Origin: Actinomycetaceae bacterium
GTDB lineage: Bacteria; Actinomycetota; Actinomycetes; Actinomycetales; Actinomycetaceae
Reading direction: 5' to 3'
NCBI GenBank assembly: GCA_030540715.1
Contig: JAUNVQ010000005.1
Location: forward strand, 53,815 to 117,814
DNA length: 64,000 bases
A program made the position numbers and the translations under genes. Under the pieces are notes generated by a model. It was given only the letters and a program-made list of their open reading frames with translations. It was not told where the DNA came from and did no database searches. Of this stretch, positions 45,810 through 54,049 are shown piece after piece. Numbering within the stretch: position 1 is the first letter of the stretch; each line of letters starts with the position of its first letter.

Positions 45810-47195
45810 ATGAACCACACAGCGCATCGGCCACATTCCATGGCAGATCAACTTGAAGATGCCTACACCATAATTGGTGTGACTAAAGCACACCGATTCA
45901 TCATGCTAATGATTCTTATGGGTGTCTTTTTTGATGCAATTGAACAAAATGCCGTTGGGATCACTGGCCCCGTCTTAAGTAAAGACTGGAATCTCACCTC
46001 TGGCCATATAGGTTTCCTCAACACGATGACCTTTACTGCTACCGCTTTGGGCCGCATACTTACAGGGCTCATTGTCGATAAATATGGTCGGCGTTCCTTA
46101 CTTATGATCAATCTTTTGATTTTCGGTGGCGGTTCGCTGCTATGCGCTATTTCCCCCAACTACACATTGTTAGCTCTTGCTCGATTTGTTGTTGGCTACG
46201 GCCTGGGCGGCGAGATAGCCGTTGCCGTTGTGATGGCCTCAGAATATTTTGGAACAAAACAGCGCGGAACTGCGGTTGCCCTTATCAATGTAACCGCTGC
46301 AGGATTTGGCAACATGCTTGCACCCGCATTTGGGATGTTAGTTTACGCTATTTTCCCTGGTCAAAATGGTTGGCGTTGGGTATTTGCCCTGCTGTTCATT
46401 CCAGCAATTATCGTCATGTATTTTCGACGTCATGTTCCAGAATCCCCTCGATACCTTGCCACCCAAGGAAAGATTGAAGAAGCTAATATAGTTCTTTCAA
46501 AAATTGCTTCAGGCAATCTTCGCACAAAGGAGACTTCTTTTACTCGCTATCTTGTTGACACCGATGCTACGGGCATACGCAAAGAGAAAAAGGGCGGCTG
46601 GACTGATGTTCTACAGGGCATTTATCTGAAACGTACACTGCTGCTTATTACTGCAGTCGCCTGTTCTTACGCGTCACAAATCTCGATGCTGACATTAATG
46701 CCAAATATCCTTGTACAGTCGGGATACGAGGTTCAAACAAGTTTGTGGTTTACCCTGGTGATGCAGTCAGGCTCACTGTTTGGAGCTATTTGCGCGGCAT
46801 ATTTCGCATCAAAGATGCCACGCAAACGAACCCTCACGGTTGCGGCAACAATCGGTTGCGCTGCTGGACTATCAATGGCATTTCTTGCAACATCGATTGT
46901 TTTGATTATTGTCTGTGCATGGATTTTTAACTTTGCAGTGATTGTACTCAACACAACAATCTGGCTATTTGCACCTGAAAACTATCCAACACGTATTCGC
47001 GGCTTTGGAACCTCTGTTATTCTTGCTGCCGGATCGGTTTCTGGGGGTATTTTTCCACTTGTCAGCGGAACAGTATTTGACGCGTATGGTCTTAGCGGAA
47101 TGTTCGCTGTCTTAGCTTGTTTATTCGTCGTCTTAGGTATCACGGTGCAAATGTGTGATGAAACTTTTGGCAAACCACTTATCGAAGAAGAATAG
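45810..47195 (+). CDS. MFS transporter (metabolite:H+ symporter type)
   Basis: A 461-residue, twelve-helix transporter. I start at the ATG at 45810, as CGGAGC lies nine bases before it; an in-frame ATG at 45792 has no site. Motif A of the major facilitator superfamily (TGLIVDKYGRRSLL) and the PESPRYL signature of the sugar-porter/SV2-type group are present. The loop-10/11 copy reads FASKMPRKRTL. Relatives import aromatic acids, sugars or other organic anions. It is the first gene of a five-gene operon with two racemase-fold proteins, an amidohydrolase and a second transporter, so it probably imports the starting compound of that pathway. The next gene begins nine bases after its stop. Confidence 0.85.
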   Translation: MNHTAHRPHSMADQLEDAYTIIGVTKAHRFIMLMILMGVFFDAIEQNAVGITGPVLSKDWNLTSGHIGFLNTMTFTATALGRILTGLIVDKYGRRSLLMINLLIFGGGSLLCAISPNYTLLALARFVVGYGLGGEIAVAVVMASEYFGTKQRGTAVALINVTAAGFGNMLAPAFGMLVYAIFPGQNGWRWVFALLFIPAIIVMYFRRHVPESPRYLATQGKIEEANIVLSKIASGNLRTKETSFTRYLVDTDATGIRKEKKGGWTDVLQGIYLKRTLLLITAVACSYASQISMLTLMPNILVQSGYEVQTSLWFTLVMQSGSLFGAICAAYFASKMPRKRTLTVAATIGCAAGLSMAFLATSIVLIIVCAWIFNFAVIVLNTTIWLFAPENYPTRIRGFGTSVILAAGSVSGGIFPLVSGTVFDAYGLSGMFAVLACLFVVLGITVQMCDETFGKPLIEEE

Positions 47196-47204
47196 GAAAC
47201 CTTC

Positions 47205-47873
47205 ATGCCTGCTCATGTCTTGTTAATTAACCCAAACACTTCCACCGACTCAACGCTTATGATGACAAACTATGCCCAGGCTACAGCGGGCAATCGTTTA
47301 CAAATCCATCCAGTAACCGTTGACTACGGTCCAAAAATGATCATCGACCCCATACGTCTGAAAGAATCGGCCGCGCATGTCATAGATAAGGTTCACAGCG
47401 AGCTCTCCAAGCGCCCCTATGATGCTGTGATAGTCAGTGCGATAGGTGACCCTGGACGACAAGAACTATCTGAACAGCTGTCGCTGCCCGTCGTCGGCAT
47501 TGGGGAAAGTGCCATTATCGTAGCTAGTCGTCACCAACGTCCCTGGGCAATGGCTACTTCAACCCCCTTGCTTGCTGATGGGCTAGATGCACTTGCGAAA
47601 AAACATGGGGGAACAGCTCCTTTCCATGGTGTCTTTCTTACAGAGTCAGAACCATTAGAATTAGCTGCCGATCCACAGCGGCAATATGCCGAGCTAGCAG
47701 TTGCCGTCCTGGCTGCCCGAGATAAGGGCGCCCAAGCAGTGATGATTGCGGGTGGACCATTAAGTGACACCGCAAAACTATTGGCTGACAATCTTGATGT
47801 TGCTATTATCGAGCCACTTCCCGCCGCAGTTGAGGTGGTCTTAGAACGCCTGGATACTCTTCCAAAGGCTTGA
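47205..47873 (+). CDS. Asp/Glu/hydantoin racemase-fold protein lacking both catalytic Cys
   Basis: A 222-residue protein beginning LLINPNTSTDST, the typical opening of the hydantoin racemase (HyuE) group of the Asp/Glu racemase superfamily. These enzymes use two Cys as acid and base. Here the first block reads VSAIGDPG, with Ala79 in place of Cys (usually ACFGDPG), and the second reads VMIAGGPLSD, with Gly183 where Cys is expected (usually VLGCAGM). The whole protein contains no Cys at all, so two-base racemisation by thiols is excluded. It might perform a Cys-independent reaction, bind a ligand, or partner the related protein at 49507-50271. AGGAAA precedes the start. It belongs to the operon from 45810. 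Confidence 0.8.
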   Translation: MPAHVLLINPNTSTDSTLMMTNYAQATAGNRLQIHPVTVDYGPKMIIDPIRLKESAAHVIDKVHSELSKRPYDAVIVSAIGDPGRQELSEQLSLPVVGIGESAIIVASRHQRPWAMATSTPLLADGLDALAKKHGGTAPFHGVFLTESEPLELAADPQRQYAELAVAVLAARDKGAQAVMIAGGPLSDTAKLLADNLDVAIIEPLPAAVEVVLERLDTLPKA

Positions 47874-47977
47874 TTATCAATTCTTTTCACAAGCACTGTC
47901 ACTCACACTGGTGATACAGATTTCCCTTCAATAACAACACCGATTATTTATTCACATACAAACGATGGGTACATATT

Positions 47978-49465
47978 ATGAAAATGCTGAAAGCTCAATT
48001 CGTGATCGCCTACGATACAAAAAACAAGCAACACACAATCTACCGCAATGGCCACGTTGTTTATGAGGACGACACCATCGTCTATGTTGGCAATAGCTAT
48101 GAAGGCCGTATTGATAGTGTTGAAGATTTTGGCTGCGCTATCATCTCGCCAGGATTTGTGGATTTAGATCCTATCGGGGATTTTTCTCACGCGCTCATTC
48201 AAAGCGAAATGAGTGGTCAACAAAAAATGCGCCTTAACTGGAGCTATGACTATTTCTCTCGTCGACGCAGTGAATATATGACTCCTGAAGAAGAGGCCTT
48301 TAAATCTTTGTACGCCTATATACAGTTAATAAAAAACGGGATCACAACCGCAATGCCTATCACCTCCGTCCTGTATAAAAAAGCAGCGGAGACCTATGAC
48401 GAATGTGTCAACGCAGTACATAATAGCGGACGGCTTGGATTACGAACATATATCAGTCCAAGCTATGTTTGTTCTAAAGCAATCTATGGCAGTGATGGGA
48501 AGATCTCTCTTCATAGCATTGAACCCGAAGGTGAAGAAGGTTTAGAAGCCGCACTAAAGTTCTGCCACACATATAAGGACGCCTATAACGGTCTTATTCA
48601 ACCGTGCCTTACCCCTGAACGTGTTGAACAGATGACTCCTTGCCTCCTTGAAAAAACTCGCAAATATGCCGACGAATTACAGTGCCCTCTTCGTATTCAC
48701 GGTGCTCAATCAGCTTTTGAATACGATTATATTGGTGAACACTACAAGAAAACACCTGTTGAGTATCTTGAACATACTGGTTTTTTGGGCCCTCGTGCAC
48801 TGTTGGTACACGGTATTTGGACATCGGGATACTCACAACTTGGAAGTCGCGGCAACCAAGGCAACAGCGATTTAAAGATTCTGCTCAAAACTGGAACAAC
48901 GCTCATTCACTGTCCCGTAGTTCAAGCACAAGCTGGTGTTGCACTCGAATCATTTGGACGTTTCAAACGTGAAGGAATTTCCATTGCGTTAGCTACTGAC
49001 ACTTTTCCAGCTGACATGATTCAAAATATTCGTGCTGGCTCAATGCTTGCACGTCACGTTGACAACGATCGAAGTGAAAACTCATTTGCACACTTCTTTC
49101 ATGCTGCAACAGTTGATGCCGCACAAGCAATTTCGCGCCCTGATCTTGGGCGATTATGCAAAGGCGCACAAGCAGACATAATTGTTATCAACCTTTCAGG
49201 TTTCCATATTGGACCTGTTGATGACCCCCTGCGCACAATGGCTCTTTCATGCACTGGACGCGATGTCACTCATAGCTATATCGCTGGACGCCAAGTAATG
49301 CGCGATCGCCGTATTACCGCTGCAGGTATTGAAGATGAATTAGAAGTACTGCAAGAAAAAGCAGACCACTACTTCAACAAATTCCGAAACGGCTATCTTG
49401 ACCGAGCAGATGCACACGATATTGTCGATGAATTATTCCGGCCTTCTTTTCCCTTTGCACATTAG
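47978..49465 (+). CDS. Amidohydrolase-superfamily protein with DLD in place of the HxH metal motif
   Basis: A 495-residue protein of the TRZ/ATZ-like amidohydrolase branch, which hydrolyses C-N or C-Cl bonds of cyclic amides, ureides and heterocycles. The beta-strand 1 motif, usually His-x-His, reads Asp62-Leu-Asp64 (SPGFVDLDPIGDFSH). The later ligands look intact: His241 in RIHGAQ with Glu248 nearby, His278 in LLVHGIW, and Asp341 in LATDTFPADM. A single-metal site held by the later residues is plausible. The N-terminal composite beta domain and PGF entry are normal. I think a sub-branch of the family shares DLD, but cannot confirm that here. It is the only clear hydrolase in the operon and so its likely central enzyme. 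The start ATG has a poor ribosome-binding site. Confidence 0.82.
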   Translation: MKMLKAQFVIAYDTKNKQHTIYRNGHVVYEDDTIVYVGNSYEGRIDSVEDFGCAIISPGFVDLDPIGDFSHALIQSEMSGQQKMRLNWSYDYFSRRRSEYMTPEEEAFKSLYAYIQLIKNGITTAMPITSVLYKKAAETYDECVNAVHNSGRLGLRTYISPSYVCSKAIYGSDGKISLHSIEPEGEEGLEAALKFCHTYKDAYNGLIQPCLTPERVEQMTPCLLEKTRKYADELQCPLRIHGAQSAFEYDYIGEHYKKTPVEYLEHTGFLGPRALLVHGIWTSGYSQLGSRGNQGNSDLKILLKTGTTLIHCPVVQAQAGVALESFGRFKREGISIALATDTFPADMIQNIRAGSMLARHVDNDRSENSFAHFFHAATVDAAQAISRPDLGRLCKGAQADIIVINLSGFHIGPVDDPLRTMALSCTGRDVTHSYIAGRQVMRDRRITAAGIEDELEVLQEKADHYFNKFRNGYLDRADAHDIVDELFRPSFPFAH

Positions 49466-49506
49466 TGCTTCACGTAACACTCACAACACAAAAGATTGGA
49501 TTCCTC

Positions 49507-50271
49507 ATGAAAATACTGGTGGCAAACCCTAATCGCTCACAAGAATTACTCAATCAACTAATGGAATCAGCACGCTCACGTGTAACAAACCCAGCAACAC
49601 AGCTTATTCCTTTTCTTAATCCTTTGGGTTCAACTCACCTTGATTGTTATTTTGCAGATTATCAGGCAACGTGGTCATTCACCCGTGAAGTCATCGCAAC
49701 AGTAGAAGAACAAGACATTGATGCTGTTGTTGTCGCGGGGTTTGGAAACTTCGGTGTGTACGCCTTGAAAGAGGCGCTCAACATTCCCGTCCTTTCCATT
49801 GCAGAATGCTCGCAAACTCTTGCTTGCATGCTGGGTCATAAATATTCGGTATTAACTGTTTTACAACAAAATGTTCCTTATCAAGAAGACCTTGTAGCCC
49901 TATTTCGTCTTACAGATAAATGCGCATCAGTACGTGGTGTCGATATCAATATCGGTGACTGGTCCACAGATGAAGGAGTGTTCCATAATCTGAAATGCGC
50001 AATTACCAACATTGTTGACAATGATGGAGCAGATGTCATTGTTCTTGGTGGAGCCCGCTTCGCCACCTATGCAAAAAGACTTGAAAAAGAACTAGGTATT
50101 ACGATTATTGACCCTGTTCTTGTCACCGTTAAGCAGGCCGAAATGATGGTTGAAACTGGCCTGATTCATTCGAAGAAACGAAAATTTCATCACCCACCTC
50201 AGCCCCTAGAAACCTATTGCTTTATGGGTGAAAGGCATAACCGCTTCTGCGATAAAAAGGAGAAATCATGA
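49507..50271 (+). CDS. Second Asp/Glu/hydantoin racemase-fold protein lacking both catalytic Cys
   Basis: A 254-residue protein that I start at the ATG at 49507 (MKILVANPN), because the fold begins there; the open frame extends 14 codons upstream. It belongs to the same superfamily as the gene at 47205 but is not a close copy. The first catalytic block reads VVVAGFGNFG with Gly78 in place of Cys, and the second VIVLGGARF with Gly182 in place of Cys. Six other Cys occur but none at these positions. Two paralogues in one operon having lost the same two residues argues for a shared new role rather than random decay. Its TGA overlaps the next start as ATGA, giving coupling to the symporter gene. 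Confidence 0.8.
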   Translation: MKILVANPNRSQELLNQLMESARSRVTNPATQLIPFLNPLGSTHLDCYFADYQATWSFTREVIATVEEQDIDAVVVAGFGNFGVYALKEALNIPVLSIAECSQTLACMLGHKYSVLTVLQQNVPYQEDLVALFRLTDKCASVRGVDINIGDWSTDEGVFHNLKCAITNIVDNDGADVIVLGGARFATYAKRLEKELGITIIDPVLVTVKQAEMMVETGLIHSKKRKFHHPPQPLETYCFMGERHNRFCDKKEKS

Positions 50272-51581
50272 AAAAATTGAGTTTAACCCAAAAGATCATC
50301 GCTGGCGCCCTTTTGGGTGTTGTCGTTGGCTATTTTATGGGTGAGCACGTCACCTACATTAAGTTTATCGGTGACATATTCTTGCGTCTGGTCAAGATGG
50401 TTGTTCCACTTCTAGTTTTTGGTGCCATCGTACAGGCAGTTGCCTCCCTTAACTTGAAAGAGCTTGGAAAAATCGGCATTAAAACCGTTGTGATCTTCTT
50501 TGGAACAACCTGTATAGCCGCATTGACAGCATTGGCTGCTATCACCATATTTAAGCCAACTCTGACACTAACAGGCATCGAAACCAAGGACTTTCAAGGC
50601 CAGCTTCCAGAAGGTGAGTTCATCGATCTGCTTGTCAACTTCATTCCAGCCAATATTACCCAGGCCTTTGCAAATGACACGCTTATCCAAATCATCATTT
50701 TTGGTTTAATGTTTGGCATTGCCCTTAACAAAACAAGCGGAAACTCATTAAGTACTATGATGAGTAAGTTTATTGACGGACTGCGCCACATTATGATGAC
50801 AATTGTCACGATGTTTATGGCGATTGCGCCCTACGGTATTTTCTCGCTGGTAGCAGTAACTGTCGGTGAAAAAGGTGAAGAAGTATTGCTTCCCATCATT
50901 CGCTACGTTCTTACTGTCACAGGGGCAAACGTTGTCTTCTTTATGGCATACACCCTGGTTGTTGCAGCAATTTGCCGCCTTAATCCAATCAAGCTACTGC
51001 AAAACGTTGTGCGCACAATCGTTGTTGGCGTAGGTACTGGCTCGTCAGCAATGTCGCTACCTACCGAGCTCATGGATGCTCAAGAACGTATCGGGTTAAG
51101 TCCAAAAATTTACAACTTTGTTTTGCCCTTGGGTAACGCCATCAACACCAACGGTGCGGCCGTTACCACAACAATCGCTGGTATCACCTGCGCCTATGCT
51201 TTTGGCATCGATCTGTCATTTGAAAACTACGTGATGATTGCCATCTATTCTGCACTTGCCACATTTGGTAATACAACAGTTCCTGGCGGGGGGATTGTTG
51301 CCGTTGCAGTAGTGTTCCAAATGGCAGGACTACCGCTAGAAGGTGTCGCTATTTTCGCTGGTGTTGACTACTTTACTGGCTTAACACGGATCATTTTAAA
51401 CGTAGTTGGGGATATCTACACAGCAATCATCGTTGCGGTCACTGAAAAAGAACTTGATCGTGAAGTGTTTAATGCAAAGAATGTGGCAATAAAACAACCA
51501 GCAAATAAAAAGACATTACAGGAGGACAACAGCACTGCGGCTTCACAAGAAGCAGCCGAAATAAAGGCACCTCACAACTAA
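50268..51581 (+). CDS. Dicarboxylate/amino acid:cation symporter (DAACS family)
   Basis: A 437-residue transporter of the GltP/DctA/SstT family with eight helices and two re-entrant hairpins. The first hairpin reads TGSSAMSLP, the second TTVPGGGIVAVAVV. The TM7 motif NMDGT is replaced by NTNGAA, which alters a sodium site and recalls SstT. In TM8 the sequence is GVDYFTGLTRIILNVVGD. It keeps the Arg, Asn and last Asp, but the Asp that contacts the substrate amino group in GltPh (LDMxR) is Gly. As in DctA, which also lacks that Asp, the substrate is probably an organic anion without an alpha-amino group. It is the last gene of the operon, followed by a strong terminator. Confidence 0.87.
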   Translation: MKKLSLTQKIIAGALLGVVVGYFMGEHVTYIKFIGDIFLRLVKMVVPLLVFGAIVQAVASLNLKELGKIGIKTVVIFFGTTCIAALTALAAITIFKPTLTLTGIETKDFQGQLPEGEFIDLLVNFIPANITQAFANDTLIQIIIFGLMFGIALNKTSGNSLSTMMSKFIDGLRHIMMTIVTMFMAIAPYGIFSLVAVTVGEKGEEVLLPIIRYVLTVTGANVVFFMAYTLVVAAICRLNPIKLLQNVVRTIVVGVGTGSSAMSLPTELMDAQERIGLSPKIYNFVLPLGNAINTNGAAVTTTIAGITCAYAFGIDLSFENYVMIAIYSALATFGNTTVPGGGIVAVAVVFQMAGLPLEGVAIFAGVDYFTGLTRIILNVVGDIYTAIIVAVTEKELDREVFNAKNVAIKQPANKKTLQEDNSTAASQEAAEIKAPHN

Positions 51582-51643
51582 TATTAAGCAATCGTGATGT
51601 GACCTGATGCTTCCGCAAGCTCTCGTATTGCACGGATAAATAA

Positions 51644-51674
51644 TGGCGGGGACAGATCAGTTCTGTCCCCGCCA
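51644..51674. terminator. Perfect 13-bp hairpin between convergent operons
   Basis: TGGCGGGGACAGA (51644-51656) pairs with TCTGTCCCCGCCA (51662-51674) around TCAGT. CTTTGTC follows. It lies between the DAACS symporter gene and the converging sucD and probably serves both. Confidence 0.85.
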
Positions 51675-51710
51675 CTTTGTCTCCAGGCTCAATTTCACGC
51701 CTAACGACAA

Positions 51711-52643
51711 CTATTTCTTTGACATATTTGTCATAACCTCGCGAGCTAGTTCGGCTGTTTGTGAAGGTGTCTTACCAACCTTGACGCCTACAGCTTCAAG
51801 AGCTTCTTTTTTCGCCTGTGCAGTACCAGCGGAACCAGAAATAATCGCACCTGCATGCCCCATAGTTTTACCTTCGGGCGCCGTAAATCCAGCAACATAG
51901 GCAACAACAGGTTTCGTTATGTGTTCACTGATATACTTGGCAGCACGTTCTTCAGCATCACCACCGATTTCGCCAATCATCACTATGGCATCGGTATCGG
52001 GGTCTTCCTCAAATGCTTTTAACGCATCGATATGAGTGGTTCCAATAACGGGGTCTCCTCCGATACCAATACCCGTGGTAAAGCCAATATCACGCAGTTC
52101 ATACATAAGCTGATACGTCAGTGTACCCGATTTAGAAACCAGACCAAGACGTCCTGGGTTCGTAACATCGGCAGGTGTAATACCAACATTAGACTTTCCT
52201 GGGCTAATAATTCCTGGGCAGTTAGGGCCAATAATGCGCACACCCTTTTCTAGCGCATAATTGACAAATTCAATAGCATCACCGGCAGGGATACCCTCGG
52301 TGATAACAACAACTAACTCGATACCTGCATCAACAGCCTCGATGACTGCACCCTTAGCAAAAGGAGGCGGAACAAAAACAACCGATACGTTCGCTTCGGC
52401 CTTTTCCATTGCCTCTTTCACGGTTCCAAAGACGGGAACCTCGACTGTTGTTTCACTTACCCGATCGGCTCCAGCCCCTTTAGGCTCGATCTCAAAGCTA
52501 AGTGTTTGGCCTGCCTTCCTGGGGTTGGTTCCACCAACGATGTTAGTACCTGAACCAAGCATCAGACGTGTATGTTTTTGACCTTCTGAACCAGTCATGC
52601 CCTGTACAACAACGCGGGCATCTTCGTGAAGAAAAATCGACAT
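51711..52643 (-). CDS. sucD: Succinyl-CoA synthetase alpha subunit
   Basis: A 310-residue subunit that binds CoA and carries the phosphohistidine. With SucC it interconverts succinyl-CoA and succinate with NTP. Marks: [17 protein letters not shown] for CoA binding, [63 protein letters not shown], and the phosphohistidine loop [15 protein letters not shown]. Length is normal. It lies 35 bases after sucC on the same strand. In most actinobacteria DUF6350, purN and purH follow directly; here a 5.8 kb operon on the other strand intervenes. Confidence 0.96.
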   Translation of the reverse strand: MSIFLHEDARVVVQGMTGSEGQKHTRLMLGSGTNIVGGTNPRKAGQTLSFEIEPKGAGADRVSETTVEVPVFGTVKEAMEKAEANVSVVFVPPPFAKGAVIEAVDAGIELVVVITEGIPAGDAIEFVNYALEKGVRIIGPNCPGIISPGKSNVGITPADVTNPGRLGLVSKSGTLTYQLMYELRDIGFTTGIGIGGDPVIGTTHIDALKAFEEDPDTDAIVMIGEIGGDAEERAAKYISEHITKPVVAYVAGFTAPEGKTMGHAGAIISGSAGTAQAKKEALEAVGVKVGKTPSQTAELAREVMTNMSKK

Positions 52644-52678
52644 GAGTTTCTACCTTCTTTCTTTAACCTGCGTATGTT

Positions 52679-53932
52679 CTACTTGCAACCGCAGCCGCAG
52701 CCACAGCCCTCATCACTGCTACCTCTATCAGCTTTGGTTTCAGTCACACCAAGCTGTTCACGCCCTTCAGCATCAACGCCAGCGGCTCGACGTGCGGCCT
52801 CAGCAGCGCCGTCATCCATAGTCTCAACCATCGTTACCAAAGGATTATTTGCCTGTTCTAAAATAGTACGACCTTGTTCAACAGCATTGCCATCTAAACG
52901 CACCACCAGTGGCTTCGTTGCTTTATCACCCAGCATCTTCAACGCTTCAAGCACACCGTTTGCTACTTCGTCACATGCAGTAATGCCACCGAAAATATTA
53001 ACGAAGACTGATTTAACTTGTTCGTCACCAAGCACGATTGATAGGCCATCTGCCATCACCTGTGCCGAGGCTCCGCCACCGATGTCAAGGAAGTTTGCGG
53101 GCTTGACCTGATATTCTTCACCAGCATAGGCAACAACATCCAGTGTTGACATCACAAGCCCTGCACCATTACCAATGATGCCAACTTCGCCATCAAGTTT
53201 GACGTAATTAAGACCTTTTGCTTTTGCCTTGGCTTCTAGGGGATCTTCGGTGTAGGGATCGACAAGTTCGCCGTGTTCTGGGTGACGGAAACGGGCGTTA
53301 TCGTCAAGAGTTACTTTTCCGTCAATAGCCAGCATCTGACCGTCACTGGTTTGAATAAGTGGGTTGACTTCCACCAAGGTGGCGTCCTCTTTACGATAAA
53401 CATCCCATAGTTTTTGTAGCACAGGTTGCAGTTTTTCTTTATCGCTGTTGTCAAAACCTGCTTCAATCAAAATCTTGTTGGCAACTTCAGCGTCAATACC
53501 ACTAGATGCTACAGGTACCTGTGCTAGCGCTTCAGGGCGCTCCTTTGCCAGCACCTCGATTTCCATACCACCTTCTTTGGAACACATGGACAGCAGACGC
53601 CTGTTAGAGCGATCCATGAGCACCGAGAAATAGTATTCTTCTTTAATATCCACGGCAGGAACTATCAGCACACGGCGAACCGTATGACCTTTAATATCCA
53701 TCCCCAAAATTTCTTTAGCTAATGCTTTGGCTTCTTCCGCGTCTTTTCCTAGCTTCACTCCGCCTGCTTTACCACGTCCACCAGTTTTTACCTGTGCTTT
53801 CACTACCACGGTTCCACCAATTTTCTTCGCAGCTTCGTAGGCATCCTCAGCTGTTTCCACAATGATGCCATCCGTTACTGGCACACCATGTTTTTCGAAA
53901 AGGTCGCGAGCCTGATATTCGTAGAGGTCCAC
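52679..53932 (-). CDS. sucC: Succinyl-CoA synthetase beta subunit with CGCGC tail
   Basis: A 417-residue ATP-grasp subunit starting at GTG 53932 behind GGAAGG. It has [71 protein letters not shown] and [15 protein letters not shown], all normal. The family ends near residue 390; this copy continues with a polar linker and then GCGCGCGCK, four Cys alternating with Gly before a final Lys. Such a tail could bind metal or form disulfides, and is not part of the catalytic fold. It pairs with sucD downstream. No other tricarboxylic cycle genes are in view, so the couple may serve succinate fermentation or succinyl-CoA supply. Confidence 0.95.
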   Translation of the reverse strand: MDLYEYQARDLFEKHGVPVTDGIIVETAEDAYEAAKKIGGTVVVKAQVKTGGRGKAGGVKLGKDAEEAKALAKEILGMDIKGHTVRRVLIVPAVDIKEEYYFSVLMDRSNRRLLSMCSKEGGMEIEVLAKERPEALAQVPVASSGIDAEVANKILIEAGFDNSDKEKLQPVLQKLWDVYRKEDATLVEVNPLIQTSDGQMLAIDGKVTLDDNARFRHPEHGELVDPYTEDPLEAKAKAKGLNYVKLDGEVGIIGNGAGLVMSTLDVVAYAGEEYQVKPANFLDIGGGASAQVMADGLSIVLGDEQVKSVFVNIFGGITACDEVANGVLEALKMLGDKATKPLVVRLDGNAVEQGRTILEQANNPLVTMVETMDDGAAEAARRAAGVDAEGREQLGVTETKADRGSSDEGCGCGCGCK

Positions 53933-54049
53933 GTTGACGTCCTTCCATCACCCTTTACGGGATCTTTCGATGTAACTTGTCTCCTTAAGATTATCCCACC
54001 AGCAGCGTCTAAGCGAGTGCAAATACTCGTTTTTTGACTACGCTTTCCT

